From assembly GCF_015690355.1 (NCBI RefSeq), contig NZ_JADPRT010000015.1:20112-84111 (forward strand): 64,000 nt of DNA. Direction: 5' to 3'. Source of the stretch: Streptacidiphilus fuscans. Its GTDB lineage: Bacteria > Actinomycetota > Actinomycetes > Streptomycetales > Streptomycetaceae. Made by a program: the position numbers and the translations under genes. This document shows positions 26,101 through 33,393 of the stretch, in pieces (position 1 is the first letter of the stretch; the number at the start of each line of letters is the position of its first letter). The notes below the pieces were generated by a model that worked only from the letters and a program-made list of their open reading frames with translations, was not told where the DNA came from and searched no databases.

Positions 26101-27151
26101 CCTCGCGTGCGGTGGGACGTGGGCGGGTGAACAGGTCGACGTAGTGCAGCCGGACGTCCTCGTCCATGGGCGGCAGCCCGGTCACCCGGTCCTTGGTAAC
26201 GGAGGCGACCAGCCGCTCGACCGCCGACAGCATGGAGGTCGGCGATCCGGGCTTGTCGCCGAAGGGCGCCAGGATCTCCTCGTAGGCGTAGTACGGCAGA
26301 TACGGGATCTCCACCGAGTCCCAGTGGCGCTCCCGCCCGCTCTCGGACAGCCCCTGCGGCAGGCCGCTGAAACGTTTGCGTGCAAGCGCCCGCCCGGCGT
26401 CGGCCTTGCCCTTCTCGCCGTCGTCGATGCGCATCGGGACCGGCAGGATCCGGATGCCGCGGTTGTAGTGCCGCTCGGTGATCTTCCGAGCGATCTCGGA
26501 GGCGCCCTCGATGCTCTGGTTGCTGAGGGTGAAGCAGACGACGAGGTCGTCGGGGAGCTCGACGGTGCAGATCTCCTGGATGTCGGAGAGACCGGTGCGG
26601 CTGTCGAGCAGGACGTAGTCGTACTGGCGGCTCATGTCGGTACGCAGCGCCTTGAAGAACTCCGCGCCGTGCCGCCGGGCGTAGAACTCGTCCCAGTTGA
26701 TGTTGGCCACCATCGCGCCGTAGTCGCTGTGCGCCTGACCGGCAGGAAGGAAGTCGAGGCAGCCCTCGCCCGGGAACCCGCTCCAGTTGAGCGACAGCAC
26801 ATGCGGCAGCACCCGCGTCCACTGCCGCATCTCCGCCGGGTCGAACTCCTCGCTCGTCAGCGGCGCGTCGCAGTAGTCGTAGATCAGGTCGATGACGCCG
26901 GTGGAGGCGTCCAGGGCGGCCTGCTCCAGGAAGGGCGCGAAGAATCGGTACAGCCCCGGCGCTTCCAGGTCCCAGTCGACGGCGAGGACCCGGTAGCCGT
27001 TGGCCGCCAGGATCCAGGCCGTGTTGGCCAGGGCCATGGTGCGTCCGGTACCGCCCTTGTAGGAGTAGAAGGTGATGATCCGTCCGTCGCGCTCCTCACG
27101 TGGCGGCAGCACCGGCTCGGCCCTGTCGCCCTCGGGCTGAGTCACGCTCAT
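23168..27151 (-). CDS. fxsT: FxsT-like SIMIBI NTPase / TIR / NB-ARC / TPR protein
   Basis: 1327 residues. Residues 22-300: ParA/MinD-type P-loop NTPase with deviant Walker A YKGGTGRTM (31-39) and LLDSRTGLSD. Residues 350-475: TIR-like (DIIVSYASEDRMWAEW, TLAVWSPAYAKSVQ); the usual Glu of the SxxYxxSxWxxxE NADase motif is not visible. Residues 500-790: NB-ARC STAND ATPase with LYGLGGVGKTQVA (538-550), Walker B WLLIFDNADD and LVTSRNQAW. Residues 880-1320: about ten TPR units (e.g. HPLTLQTAGNLAADLR, HPYTHCAMLNLANTYGDMGE). This is the FxSxx-COOH tetratricopeptide protein. ATG 27151 overlaps the fxsC stop (ATGA). It looks like a sensor/oligomerising switch that could recognise the modified FxsA peptide or another ligand by its TPR face; that is inference. 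Confidence 0.88.
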   Translation of the reverse strand: MSVTQPEGDRAEPVLPPREERDGRIITFYSYKGGTGRTMALANTAWILAANGYRVLAVDWDLEAPGLYRFFAPFLEQAALDASTGVIDLIYDYCDAPLTSEEFDPAEMRQWTRVLPHVLSLNWSGFPGEGCLDFLPAGQAHSDYGAMVANINWDEFYARRHGAEFFKALRTDMSRQYDYVLLDSRTGLSDIQEICTVELPDDLVVCFTLSNQSIEGASEIARKITERHYNRGIRILPVPMRIDDGEKGKADAGRALARKRFSGLPQGLSESGRERHWDSVEIPYLPYYAYEEILAPFGDKPGSPTSMLSAVERLVASVTKDRVTGLPPMDEDVRLHYVDLFTRPRPTAREDIIVSYASEDRMWAEWIEWVLTRAGLRVVPRELGSLPRGDSDRVRDAVTRTLAVWSPAYAKSVQSRQARDLLGGERTMDQPELITVRVGDTRTGGTYGGNSVELVRLEEDAARAVLLRAVGLPETVLMDSIPGEGPRFPGRRPAIWNLRLRNPSFTGRAAVLDRLRDQLRGQQRDRRSTVVLPTPQTLYGLGGVGKTQVALEYAYRFMADYDLVWWIESEEPEQVATSLSELGRRLDLRMGENANENAELVKETLRLGMHPKAKRWLLIFDNADDPAQIVRFLPGGSGDVLVTSRNQAWTSHAEALEVDVFRREESVEHLCRRAPALSQQEAGLVAEAVGDLPLAVEIAAAWLETTGVPVGEYVEQLKSQPDRALGGTTPDDYPDSFGKAWQVSIERLSQQMPAAVRLLQLCAFLAPDSIATSIFYSDQMMNALVEFDEELRDKNMMGRVIRAIGRYALAKVDNSSKTFQVHRMVQAVIRSGLTPEEHEDLVHEVHRILVGARPDIGDTDDPENWPRFELIWPHLGPSNAENCDEADTRQLLIDRVRYLWKRGDLDRAEDLGRRLNTAWTEKLGEDDRQTLQLRFQLASVLRSKGLAQECLELDQDTLMRQTRVLRPDHPLTLQTAGNLAADLRVVGRFTEALQRDQETYLRMKEELGEEDPRTLNIANNLAVDHRFTGNYEAARILDEEVYNLRTAVLGVTHPYTLGSKANLADDERALGNYGRSISLLSEFRDEYSVPVPDLASLRYATSLAVSLRRAGEQNEARRLTIETYNRYLERYDPKVPDVLSCALNLAAEYSAAGDKERARDTAREVFDTYRERLGDTHPFTLICGNNLTIYQRDVGQPEELREAVVLGEHTLEALRHTVGADHPYTHCAMLNLANTYGDMGELEKSEELEVAALQGMTARYGGNHPDPLVCQSNLAITLRGLGREAEAQDLRRRVIDRLIAVLGENHQTVHDARAWRRMGRDLELVPA

Positions 27152-28527
27152 GGATTCCCTCCCCCAGAACCGGTTGCCGGCCCCTCGTCGGACGCGCTGG
27201 ATTCATGGTCGGACGCGTCGGGCGGAGGCCCATGGCGGCCACCGTTACCCCGCTTGACGTGCTCGCTCCGCAGATTCGGTCGTGTCGGCGGCGAGCCGCT
27301 CGGCTCCGACGGAACACCCGGGAAGGGGTCCGGCCTGTCGAGCTCCTCGAAGGCGTGCATGGCGCTCAGCGCGACATGGGGCAGCATCGACTCGAATTCG
27401 TCCAGGCTGGTCACCACGTCGACACCGCGCAACCGGGCCCGTTGGAGACGTTGGGCGCGCAGGTTCACCAGCGTCCGCTCGGACAGGGTGCGCAGCTCCT
27501 CGTGGCGGGCGGCGTTCTCCGGGTCGTGCGGGTCCCACGGCTCCATCAGGCCGACCCAGGTCGGATTGCGCGCGTCGAGCTGCCGCAGCGTCTCCAGGTG
27601 GGCGGCGTCCAGCAGGGTCCAGCGATCCAGAAGCAGCAGTCCCGGAGCGGTGGGCCGCTCACCCGCGAGCAGCCGCGCTGCCTCTTCGCCGAAGGGCTCG
27701 ATGCTGGCGTGGAACTCCCACTCGCGCGCCACCGACGCCGCCCGTCGGGCGATCGACTCGTCGCTGTCGCCGACAAAAGGCCGCCACTCATGGGCGTCCG
27801 CACCGTAGTTGGCGCCGGAGCGGCCCTCCGGAAGATGGTGGGCGTCGCAGGCGGCGACGGTGATCCGCAGGGTTCGCCTGCGGCCGGGTGCCGGAAAGAC
27901 CGAGTCGTAGTCCTGGAAGTCCCGGCGTGCGCCGGTCCGCACCCGCATCTGCTCGGACACGTCGACAATGCGCTGTGCCAGGCGGTAGACGGCGAGTTGG
28001 TAGTCGGACTGGAACTTGGTGACCTTGAGGAGCGGCTGCATCCCCTCGGTCCGGTAGCCGTCGCCGAAGGCCTGGTGGTCGAACTGCAGGGCCTTGGCCA
28101 CCGGCGGCAGCCGCTCCTCCTGCACGCGGACCCACTGCACCGGCACAATCGCCGACGGCAGTCCGCCGCCCGGCACCTCCGACAGCACCTCACGAGAGGC
28201 GAAGGAGGCCCACTCCTGCCCGCACGCCTGGCTCTTGAAGTAGTGCACGGAGTAGAGCGGCACGAAGACCCGGCAGTGCGCGAGCGCCTCGCTGATCCGC
28301 TCGGACCAGCCCTCGCCCACGTTCAGGCCCGAATCCATGAAGCCGGGAGGTTCGTTCGCGTCCCATCCGGACAGATCCGTGACGGCCTCGCACAGATCCC
28401 GGAACAGTCTGGCTTCCCAGAGGTTCGACACGCTGCGGGGCCGTCCGGCCCCGCGAGGTGAATGCGCGTAACTCAGAAAGAAGATGGGCCGAGGTATGTC
28501 CTCGTCCCAGCCCTTCTCCTCGGCCAC
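27148..28527 (-). CDS. fxsC: FxsC, TIR-like protein of the FxSxx-COOH system
   Basis: 459 residues. The N-terminal 180 residues are TIR-like: PIFFLSYAHSPRG (14-26), GFMDSGLNVGEGWSERISEALAHCRVFVPLYSVHYFKSQACGQEW (62-106). Unlike FxsT, the Y-F-x-S-x-x-C-G-x-E-W block keeps a Glu (E105) where TIR NADases carry the catalytic residue. The C-terminal half has RTLRITVAACDAHHLPEG and an Asp/Glu-rich alpha/beta region, then a Pro/Gly-rich tail. It is translationally coupled to fxsT (ATGA) and 51 nt after the AAC(3)-type gene. A GTG start at 28527 is used. Enzyme or scaffold activity is unproven. Confidence 0.85.
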   Translation of the reverse strand: MAEEKGWDEDIPRPIFFLSYAHSPRGAGRPRSVSNLWEARLFRDLCEAVTDLSGWDANEPPGFMDSGLNVGEGWSERISEALAHCRVFVPLYSVHYFKSQACGQEWASFASREVLSEVPGGGLPSAIVPVQWVRVQEERLPPVAKALQFDHQAFGDGYRTEGMQPLLKVTKFQSDYQLAVYRLAQRIVDVSEQMRVRTGARRDFQDYDSVFPAPGRRRTLRITVAACDAHHLPEGRSGANYGADAHEWRPFVGDSDESIARRAASVAREWEFHASIEPFGEEAARLLAGERPTAPGLLLLDRWTLLDAAHLETLRQLDARNPTWVGLMEPWDPHDPENAARHEELRTLSERTLVNLRAQRLQRARLRGVDVVTSLDEFESMLPHVALSAMHAFEELDRPDPFPGVPSEPSGSPPTRPNLRSEHVKRGNGGRHGPPPDASDHESSASDEGPATGSGGGNP

Positions 28528-28578
28528 GCTCGCACCCCCGAACGATGTTGCCCATGCAGTAGGACGATGGAACCGCGC

Positions 28579-29460
28579 TTATTGATGCTCCGTCAACACC
28601 GTGACTGCACCAGGCCTGTTCAGATTGCCGACAACCTTGTCCGCGAGGTCGACCGCGTCCCGGACCGGCACCAGGGTGGCGACGGCTCCGCCGATCGCCA
28701 CCTGGCGCAGCTCCAGCTGCGGCCGACCGTTGTCGTCACGGAGTTCCAGGACCCGGCGGGCGAGCTCGGGGAAGTGCAGGTCGTCCAACTGCACCGCCTC
28801 GAAGGACCGCCAGTACGCAGCGCTCTCCCCCTGGCACTTGGCCCGGTAGGTCTGCACCGGCGCACCCGCGAAGTAGTCGATGAGATGCAAAGGCATGAGC
28901 ATCTCCATGCCGAGGCCGAGGAGGAGTGCGTGAGCCCCTCTGTCGTACAACCGGCCGAGAGGCGACCGCGGGCCTAGATGCTCCTCGAAGGGATGAGGCT
29001 TGACGATCCTCTCCGCGAGCGGCCCGACGGCGGCGAAGGAGGTCTGCGGATGCGCGCTCCGGCGCGCCCCCGGCAGCAGGCGGATCGCCTCGGAGAGCCA
29101 GCCCATCGTGGGCGAGCACGGGGTCTTCTCCGGGTCGAACGCCGGCATCCTGGCGTGGTACTCGGCCAGTTCGGCAGGGCTCAGCCCCGATGTCTGCTCC
29201 AGATAGAGGCGGGAGGTCTGCGAGTTCTCCGGGGTGGCGGTGTAGGCGACGAGCGTGCCTTTCTGCCCGGTCGCCTCACGCAGTGCACGTGCCACGACCC
29301 CGGACCGACGCAGTGGGTCGGCTTCCTCCCCCTCGACCGGGCCCAGCCGACGCAGCGAGGCCTGGACAAGGAGAGTGCCGCCGGGTTCCGGGTTCCAGCC
29401 GAGCGCCGGCAGCAGACCCGCGAGCTCGCGCTCGGTGACCGGGGCGTTCGGCATCGACAT
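28579..29460 (-). CDS. AAC(3)-family N-acetyltransferase embedded in the FxSxx-COOH operon
   Basis: 293 residues with the antibiotic N(3)-acetyltransferase fold: TLLVQASLRRLGPVEG, FDPEKTPCSPTMGWLSEAIRLLPGARRSAHPQTSFAAVGP and ALLLGLGMEMLMPLHLIDYF. Resistance enzymes usually read 'T-x-LHLaEY' at the last motif; here the Thr is Met and Glu is Asp, so aminoglycosides may not be the substrate. The start (TGATG) overlaps the fxsB stop, with AGGAG 5 nt upstream, so it is co-translated with the peptide-modifying enzyme. An attractive alternative is acetylation of the FxsA peptide or of a product-derived amine; this is inference. Confidence 0.83.
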   Translation of the reverse strand: MSMPNAPVTERELAGLLPALGWNPEPGGTLLVQASLRRLGPVEGEEADPLRRSGVVARALREATGQKGTLVAYTATPENSQTSRLYLEQTSGLSPAELAEYHARMPAFDPEKTPCSPTMGWLSEAIRLLPGARRSAHPQTSFAAVGPLAERIVKPHPFEEHLGPRSPLGRLYDRGAHALLLGLGMEMLMPLHLIDYFAGAPVQTYRAKCQGESAAYWRSFEAVQLDDLHFPELARRVLELRDDNGRPQLELRQVAIGGAVATLVPVRDAVDLADKVVGNLNRPGAVTVLTEHQ

Positions 29461-31877
29461 CAGCTCTCCTCACGGACCCAGGGCTCCACGGTCGCCCGCA
29501 TGCCCGCGACGAAGCGCCGGCCGCGGTCGGTCAGAGCACCAGAGTCCGTCATGACCCCGATGGCGCGGTAGGTGTGGTCGAGCCAACGTGTGTACTCGGC
29601 GCGGTCCTCTCGCGCATGTGTGGCCCTCCAGCGGGAGCGCCAGAACTCCACGACGGCGATGTGCGCGTACGTTCCCTGGAAGAGCCCCTCGAACGGTCGC
29701 GGATCGGGCCGCCACGGGGCGTCGAAAGTGCGGGTGTCGGACCGGTCGAACAGGTCCTCCATGTCGAAGACCGCACCCAGCTTGACGTGCTGGAACTCGT
29801 GGATCAGCAGCAGCGCCATGAACTCGGCCGAGCCCGGGCGCGCGATGCCGACCGTACCGAAGAGATCCCGCGCGGCACCGCTGACGTAGCTGCCGTCGGC
29901 CGACGGTCGCAGCGGCACCACGGTGCTCAGACCTGCGCGCAGGCCCGGCGCGTAGCCGGGCAAGGTCGCGTCGATGACCCGCCAGGCCGCTGCCAGCTCG
30001 GCCTGCCAGGCATCCGCCTCAGCGTCCGACATGGGCGCGGCAGGATCCCAGTGGTGGGCGCGGCGCTGCGGGTCCGTGTCGTCGAGCAGCAACCGCCAAA
30101 CCCCTGCCCTCGGTTCGGGTGCGCCCGCATCGCCGGAGAGCGGACGGACCGGCCGCCAGCGCGGCTCGCGCTGCGGCGCCCGCAGCTCGACCTCGATGCG
30201 CTCCTGTGCCGTCTCCACGACGAACCGGTCATGCTCCGTCAGGACGAGGGCGGAACCGCCCTCGACACCGGTCAGCACACCGTGGCCCGGCACGCGCAGC
30301 TCGCCGCCGGGGCGCACCGGCAGCGTCAGCTTCCCGTCCGCCTTCGCGAACAGCGCTGCGGCGACGGCGAGTTCAGCCACGCCGCCGAAGCGCTCAGCAA
30401 GCGGCCCCGGCTGCGCGAGGCACTCCAACGCCCAGGAGCGCGTGAACGGGTGGGCCACCGCGCGGTCCAACGCCTCCGGCGCGCTCTCGTCCAGGAGGGC
30501 GATCAGCTCCCACGCGTCGCCGTACGGCAGGTCGGCCTCAGCATCGGCATCGGGGGCCGGAGCGGCGGACCAGGCCTCGGCGACCCGGTCCAGCAGGGCG
30601 CGGTTGACCTCCACCTGGGCGACGCGCAGCGCGTCGACAGCCCCGGCACCGCCGTAGCCGGAGGCCAGCTCGTCGAAGTGCGGGTCCGACAACAGGCCGG
30701 TGGACATGGGGTGGTGCTCCTTGCGGGCGCGTTCCGCATCGCGGACGGCGGTGATCAGGGCGAGAAGGTCGGGACAGAAGACGCTGGGGTTGTCGAAGCC
30801 GCCGTCGACCGCGTGGAAGCCGCCGTCCGCACTGCGGTACCGGTGTGCGTACAGGCCGCCCCCGCAGGACTCCACGACCGGACAGGCTCTGCACTGCGCG
30901 CTCAGTCCGTCCAGCCCCTGCTGACGGTCGATCATGCCCGGGTGCCGGGCGGCGGTGTCGAAGTCGTGCCGGAACACGTCGAAGCCGGTCGCCGCGGCGC
31001 CGTCGTAGGCCGTCTTCAGCGAGTCGGCCTGCTCCAGGGTGCCGTCGGTCTCGACGACGACCAGATCGGCGGGCGCGAGCCCGAGCGACTCGGTCAGGCT
31101 GCTCTGTCCGCGCAGCGTGCGGTGCAGCGAGTCGAACATCCGGACCGGCACGGGCCGCCCCTGCGCGTTCCAACGCTCGTAGACACGCCCCAGCCATTCG
31201 GCATACGGCGTCGTCCCGGGGCCGTCGGGCCGCAGCGGCGGCTCGTCCCAAGTGGCGTGCGGCAGCAGGAAGTCGATGCGTGGTGGGTCGAGAGCGACGA
31301 GGGCGTCGTAGACGGCGACGGGGTCGTTGCGCACGTCGACGGTGCAGAGGAGGCCGGCGTAGAGGTGGCGCCAGCGGGGCAGGCGGAGCAGGTCGATCGC
31401 CCTGACCACCTGGTGGTAGCTGCTGTGGCCGTTCGCATAACGGCGGTGCAGATCGTTCGCGGCGCGGTCCCCGTCCAGGGAGACGCCGACTTTCACGTGG
31501 AACTCGTCGAAGATCCTCAGATGACGCTCGCCCAGCGTGACCGCATTGGTGTGGATCCGTAAATCCAGCTCGCACACCCCGCGCAAGGCGTCGTTGAGCA
31601 CCTGCGCGGCGCGCCGCAACCGGATCGGCCCAGCCAACAGAGGCTCGCCACCGTGGAGTACCACATGCACCCGCTCCAACCGGTGAACACGCGCGTGCTC
31701 AGCGATCCTGGCCGCCGTCTGCACGAGGACGTCGTCGAGCGGCACCTTGGGTCGGCCGCGCCAACTCGTGTCGGCGTGCTCATAGACGTAGCAGTGATCA
31801 CAGGACAGATCGCATCGACTGTTGAGTTTGATGACGAACTGCCTGAACGGCGTGGCTACGGAAGGATTGAGGTCCAT
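29460..31877 (-). CDS. fxsB: FxsB: radical SAM/SPASM enzyme fused to a HExxH domain
   Basis: 805 residues. Residues 10-260: radical SAM barrel with the cluster CDLSCDHC (C22, C26, C29) and HGGEPLLAG. Residues 330-370: SPASM cysteines (CRACPVVESCGGGLYAHRY ... FCPDLL) for auxiliary clusters. Residues 440-805: helical region and the HExxH motif LLIHEFQHVKLG (near 690) with a downstream acidic/Arg segment. FxsB enzymes modify FxsA; related peptide rSAM/SPASM enzymes make side-chain cross-links. HExxH domains in some RiPP pathways are, to my knowledge, 2-oxoglutarate-dependent peptide hydroxylases rather than proteases, so one chain may do two modifications. It starts 40 nt after fxsA and overlaps the acetyltransferase. 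Confidence 0.92.
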   Translation of the reverse strand: MDLNPSVATPFRQFVIKLNSRCDLSCDHCYVYEHADTSWRGRPKVPLDDVLVQTAARIAEHARVHRLERVHVVLHGGEPLLAGPIRLRRAAQVLNDALRGVCELDLRIHTNAVTLGERHLRIFDEFHVKVGVSLDGDRAANDLHRRYANGHSSYHQVVRAIDLLRLPRWRHLYAGLLCTVDVRNDPVAVYDALVALDPPRIDFLLPHATWDEPPLRPDGPGTTPYAEWLGRVYERWNAQGRPVPVRMFDSLHRTLRGQSSLTESLGLAPADLVVVETDGTLEQADSLKTAYDGAAATGFDVFRHDFDTAARHPGMIDRQQGLDGLSAQCRACPVVESCGGGLYAHRYRSADGGFHAVDGGFDNPSVFCPDLLALITAVRDAERARKEHHPMSTGLLSDPHFDELASGYGGAGAVDALRVAQVEVNRALLDRVAEAWSAAPAPDADAEADLPYGDAWELIALLDESAPEALDRAVAHPFTRSWALECLAQPGPLAERFGGVAELAVAAALFAKADGKLTLPVRPGGELRVPGHGVLTGVEGGSALVLTEHDRFVVETAQERIEVELRAPQREPRWRPVRPLSGDAGAPEPRAGVWRLLLDDTDPQRRAHHWDPAAPMSDAEADAWQAELAAAWRVIDATLPGYAPGLRAGLSTVVPLRPSADGSYVSGAARDLFGTVGIARPGSAEFMALLLIHEFQHVKLGAVFDMEDLFDRSDTRTFDAPWRPDPRPFEGLFQGTYAHIAVVEFWRSRWRATHAREDRAEYTRWLDHTYRAIGVMTDSGALTDRGRRFVAGMRATVEPWVREES

Positions 31878-31917
31878 GCTGGTTCTTGGCCTACGGACAG
31901 AAAGCCTCTGCGCCTCG

Positions 31918-32112
31918 TCAGATCGAGGAGTTGAAGGCTGCCACGTCCAGCCGGGAGACGCCGTTGTCGGGCAGCACCCGGCTCAGCATCATGCTGTGCG
32001 CGGCACCACCCCGCTTGGCGAGCCGGACCGGAACCGGTCGGATGGACTGTGCATCGTCGGCGGACGAAACCGCCTCCGTGGCCCGGGACTTGTTGTCGCG
32101 AGATGCGGTCAT
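31918..32112 (-). CDS. fxsA: FxsA: FxSxx-COOH precursor peptide
   Basis: 64 residues, starting MTASRDNKSRATEAV at ATG 32112 with AAGGGG 6 nt upstream. The C-terminus reads VSRLDVAAFNSSI-stop: Phe60, Ser62 and two final residues, exactly the F-x-S-x-x-COOH signature that defines the family. A central block IRPVPVRLAKRGGAAHSMMLSRVLPDN may serve as leader recognised by FxsB. No signal peptide or Cys is present. It is the first gene of the operon fxsA-fxsB-aac-fxsC-fxsT. The Phe and Ser of the tail are the expected modification sites. A larger frame to 32421 exists upstream but lacks a ribosome site and is not family-like. Confidence 0.9.
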   Translation of the reverse strand: MTASRDNKSRATEAVSSADDAQSIRPVPVRLAKRGGAAHSMMLSRVLPDNGVSRLDVAAFNSSI

Positions 32113-32433
32113 CGAGGACCCCTTGTGTTTGGAAGGGCAAAAGGCCGGGCAGGGGTTGCCGAGAGCCTTCTCCTCGCGTTGTTCGATGGTCTGCATCGCC
32201 AAGCGCCAGGATCTCCACGTGCACACCATCCACCCGCGCGGAAACTTACCCCTCCACGGAAGATTCACGTAGCCGGGTAGACGGTTTCCGGACTGCCATG
32301 TCCACAAAAAGCCACAGGTCATCGACCTTTTGGCCAGTCCGATCATGGCGAAAATGCGATCCTGAGAATCACTCTTGCGTGGAGATTGTCTACGCCGTTC
32401 TGCGTAGCCGGTCTCCATCACCTGTCTACAGCG
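32113..32433 (-). promoter_or_regulatory. fxsA promoter region and pdxH 3' end
   Basis: This 321-nt gap is visibly richer in A+T than its surroundings, especially 32280-32400. A small palindrome AGGTC-ATC-GACCT lies at 32316-32328. CTACGC-CGTTCT-GCGTAG (32390-32407) is a short hairpin 27 nt past the pdxH stop and could be its terminator. No convincing reading frame is present. Promoter hexamers for fxsA are not clear. Confidence 0.45.
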
Positions 32434-33138
32434 TCACGGACAGAGCCGCTCCACCCGCCAGCCGGTCGGGGCGGTCGGGTCGGCGTCGTAGACGAGGCGG
32501 TCGTGGAGGCGGTTCTCGCGGCCCTGCCAGAACTCGACCGACTGCGGCGCGACCCGGAAGCCGCCCCAGAACGGCGGGGCCGGGACGCCCTCGCCCTCCG
32601 GGTAGCGCGCCGCCAGGTCCGCGTAGCGCTGCTCCAGTTCCTCGCGGGAGGCGACCGGCCGGGACTGCTCGCTGGCCCACGCGCCGAGCTGCGACCCGTG
32701 CGGTCGACTGCGGAAGTACGCCGCCGTCTCGTCGCGTCCGACCTTCACCGCCGTTCCGGTGACGATGACCTGACGGGCGATCGGATGCCACGGGAAGAGC
32801 AGCGCGATGTGCGGATTGACCGTCAGGTCCCGCCCCTTGCGCGACTCGTAGTTGGTGTAGAAGACGAATCCGCGCTCGTCGAAGCCCTTCAGCAGCACCG
32901 TGCGCATGCTGGGCCGACCGGCCTCGTCGGCGGTGGAGACCACCATCGCGTTCGGTTCGTCGAGTCCGGCATGCTGCGCGTCCACGAACCACCGGGTGAA
33001 CTGCTGGATCGGGTCGGCGGCGAGCTCCGCCTCCAGCAGGCCGGTGGCACGGTACTGCCGACGCATGTCGGCGGGGTCCGCCGAGGGGCGCGGGTCGGCG
33101 TGGTGAGGCGCGAGAGGGGCTTGGTCCGATGCGTGCAC
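32434..33138 (-). CDS. pdxH: Pyridoxamine 5'-phosphate oxidase
   Basis: 234 residues. FMN split-barrel enzyme that oxidises pyridoxamine/pyridoxine 5'-phosphate to PLP. Signatures: MRRQYRATGLLEAELAADPIQQFTRW, PNAMVVSTADEAGRPSMRTVLLKGFDERGFVFYTNYESRKG, ALLFPWHPIARQVIVTGTAVKV, RPHGSQLGAWASEQSRP and the C-terminal VEFWQGRENRLHDRLVY. GTG 33138 gives a normal length; the frame is open to 33498 but through palindromic, non-family sequence. It is divergent from citrate synthase, an arrangement also recalled from S. coelicolor. Confidence 0.93.
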   Translation of the reverse strand: MHASDQAPLAPHHADPRPSADPADMRRQYRATGLLEAELAADPIQQFTRWFVDAQHAGLDEPNAMVVSTADEAGRPSMRTVLLKGFDERGFVFYTNYESRKGRDLTVNPHIALLFPWHPIARQVIVTGTAVKVGRDETAAYFRSRPHGSQLGAWASEQSRPVASREELEQRYADLAARYPEGEGVPAPPFWGGFRVAPQSVEFWQGRENRLHDRLVYDADPTAPTGWRVERLCP

Positions 33139-33223
33139 GCCGACATCATCCCAGCACCGGCTGAACGGACCGGGAAGCTCATCCGACCAGAACGCGCAGG
33201 ATCTGCACCCGGTGTCCGCAGAG

Positions 33224-33251
33224 TGTGGACAGAGTCTGGACTCTGTCCACA
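33224..33251. promoter_or_regulatory. Perfect 28-bp palindrome between pdxH and the citrate synthase gene
   Basis: TGTGGACAGAGTC (33224-33236), spacer TG, GACTCTGTCCACA (33239-33251). The 13-bp arms are perfect. It lies 86 nt upstream of pdxH and 280 nt before the citrate synthase start. It can be a dimeric repressor operator (MocR/GntR or TetR size) or a hairpin in either leader. Confidence 0.65.
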
Positions 33252-33393
33252 TCGAGAGCGAGTATCTTTGCCGGGCCCGACCCCCACCCTCTCGGACGAC
33301 TGTTCGCAACGGCGCGTGCATTTGTACCGAATCAGAGGTGAATACCACGTGTGTGCAGGGCATCACCGTCGTGGGATCTGGCGCAATGCACCC

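Noticed and set aside
23222..27808. Long plus-strand ORFs (673 and 828 codons) over fxsT
   Set aside because: Typical GC-rich antisense frames rich in Gln/Val/Leu/Arg; the minus strand has multiple unambiguous domains.
31918..32421. 167-residue version of FxsA
   Set aside because: The upstream 103 residues are Trp/Arg/Cys-rich without family likeness and ATG 32112 has a good ribosome site.
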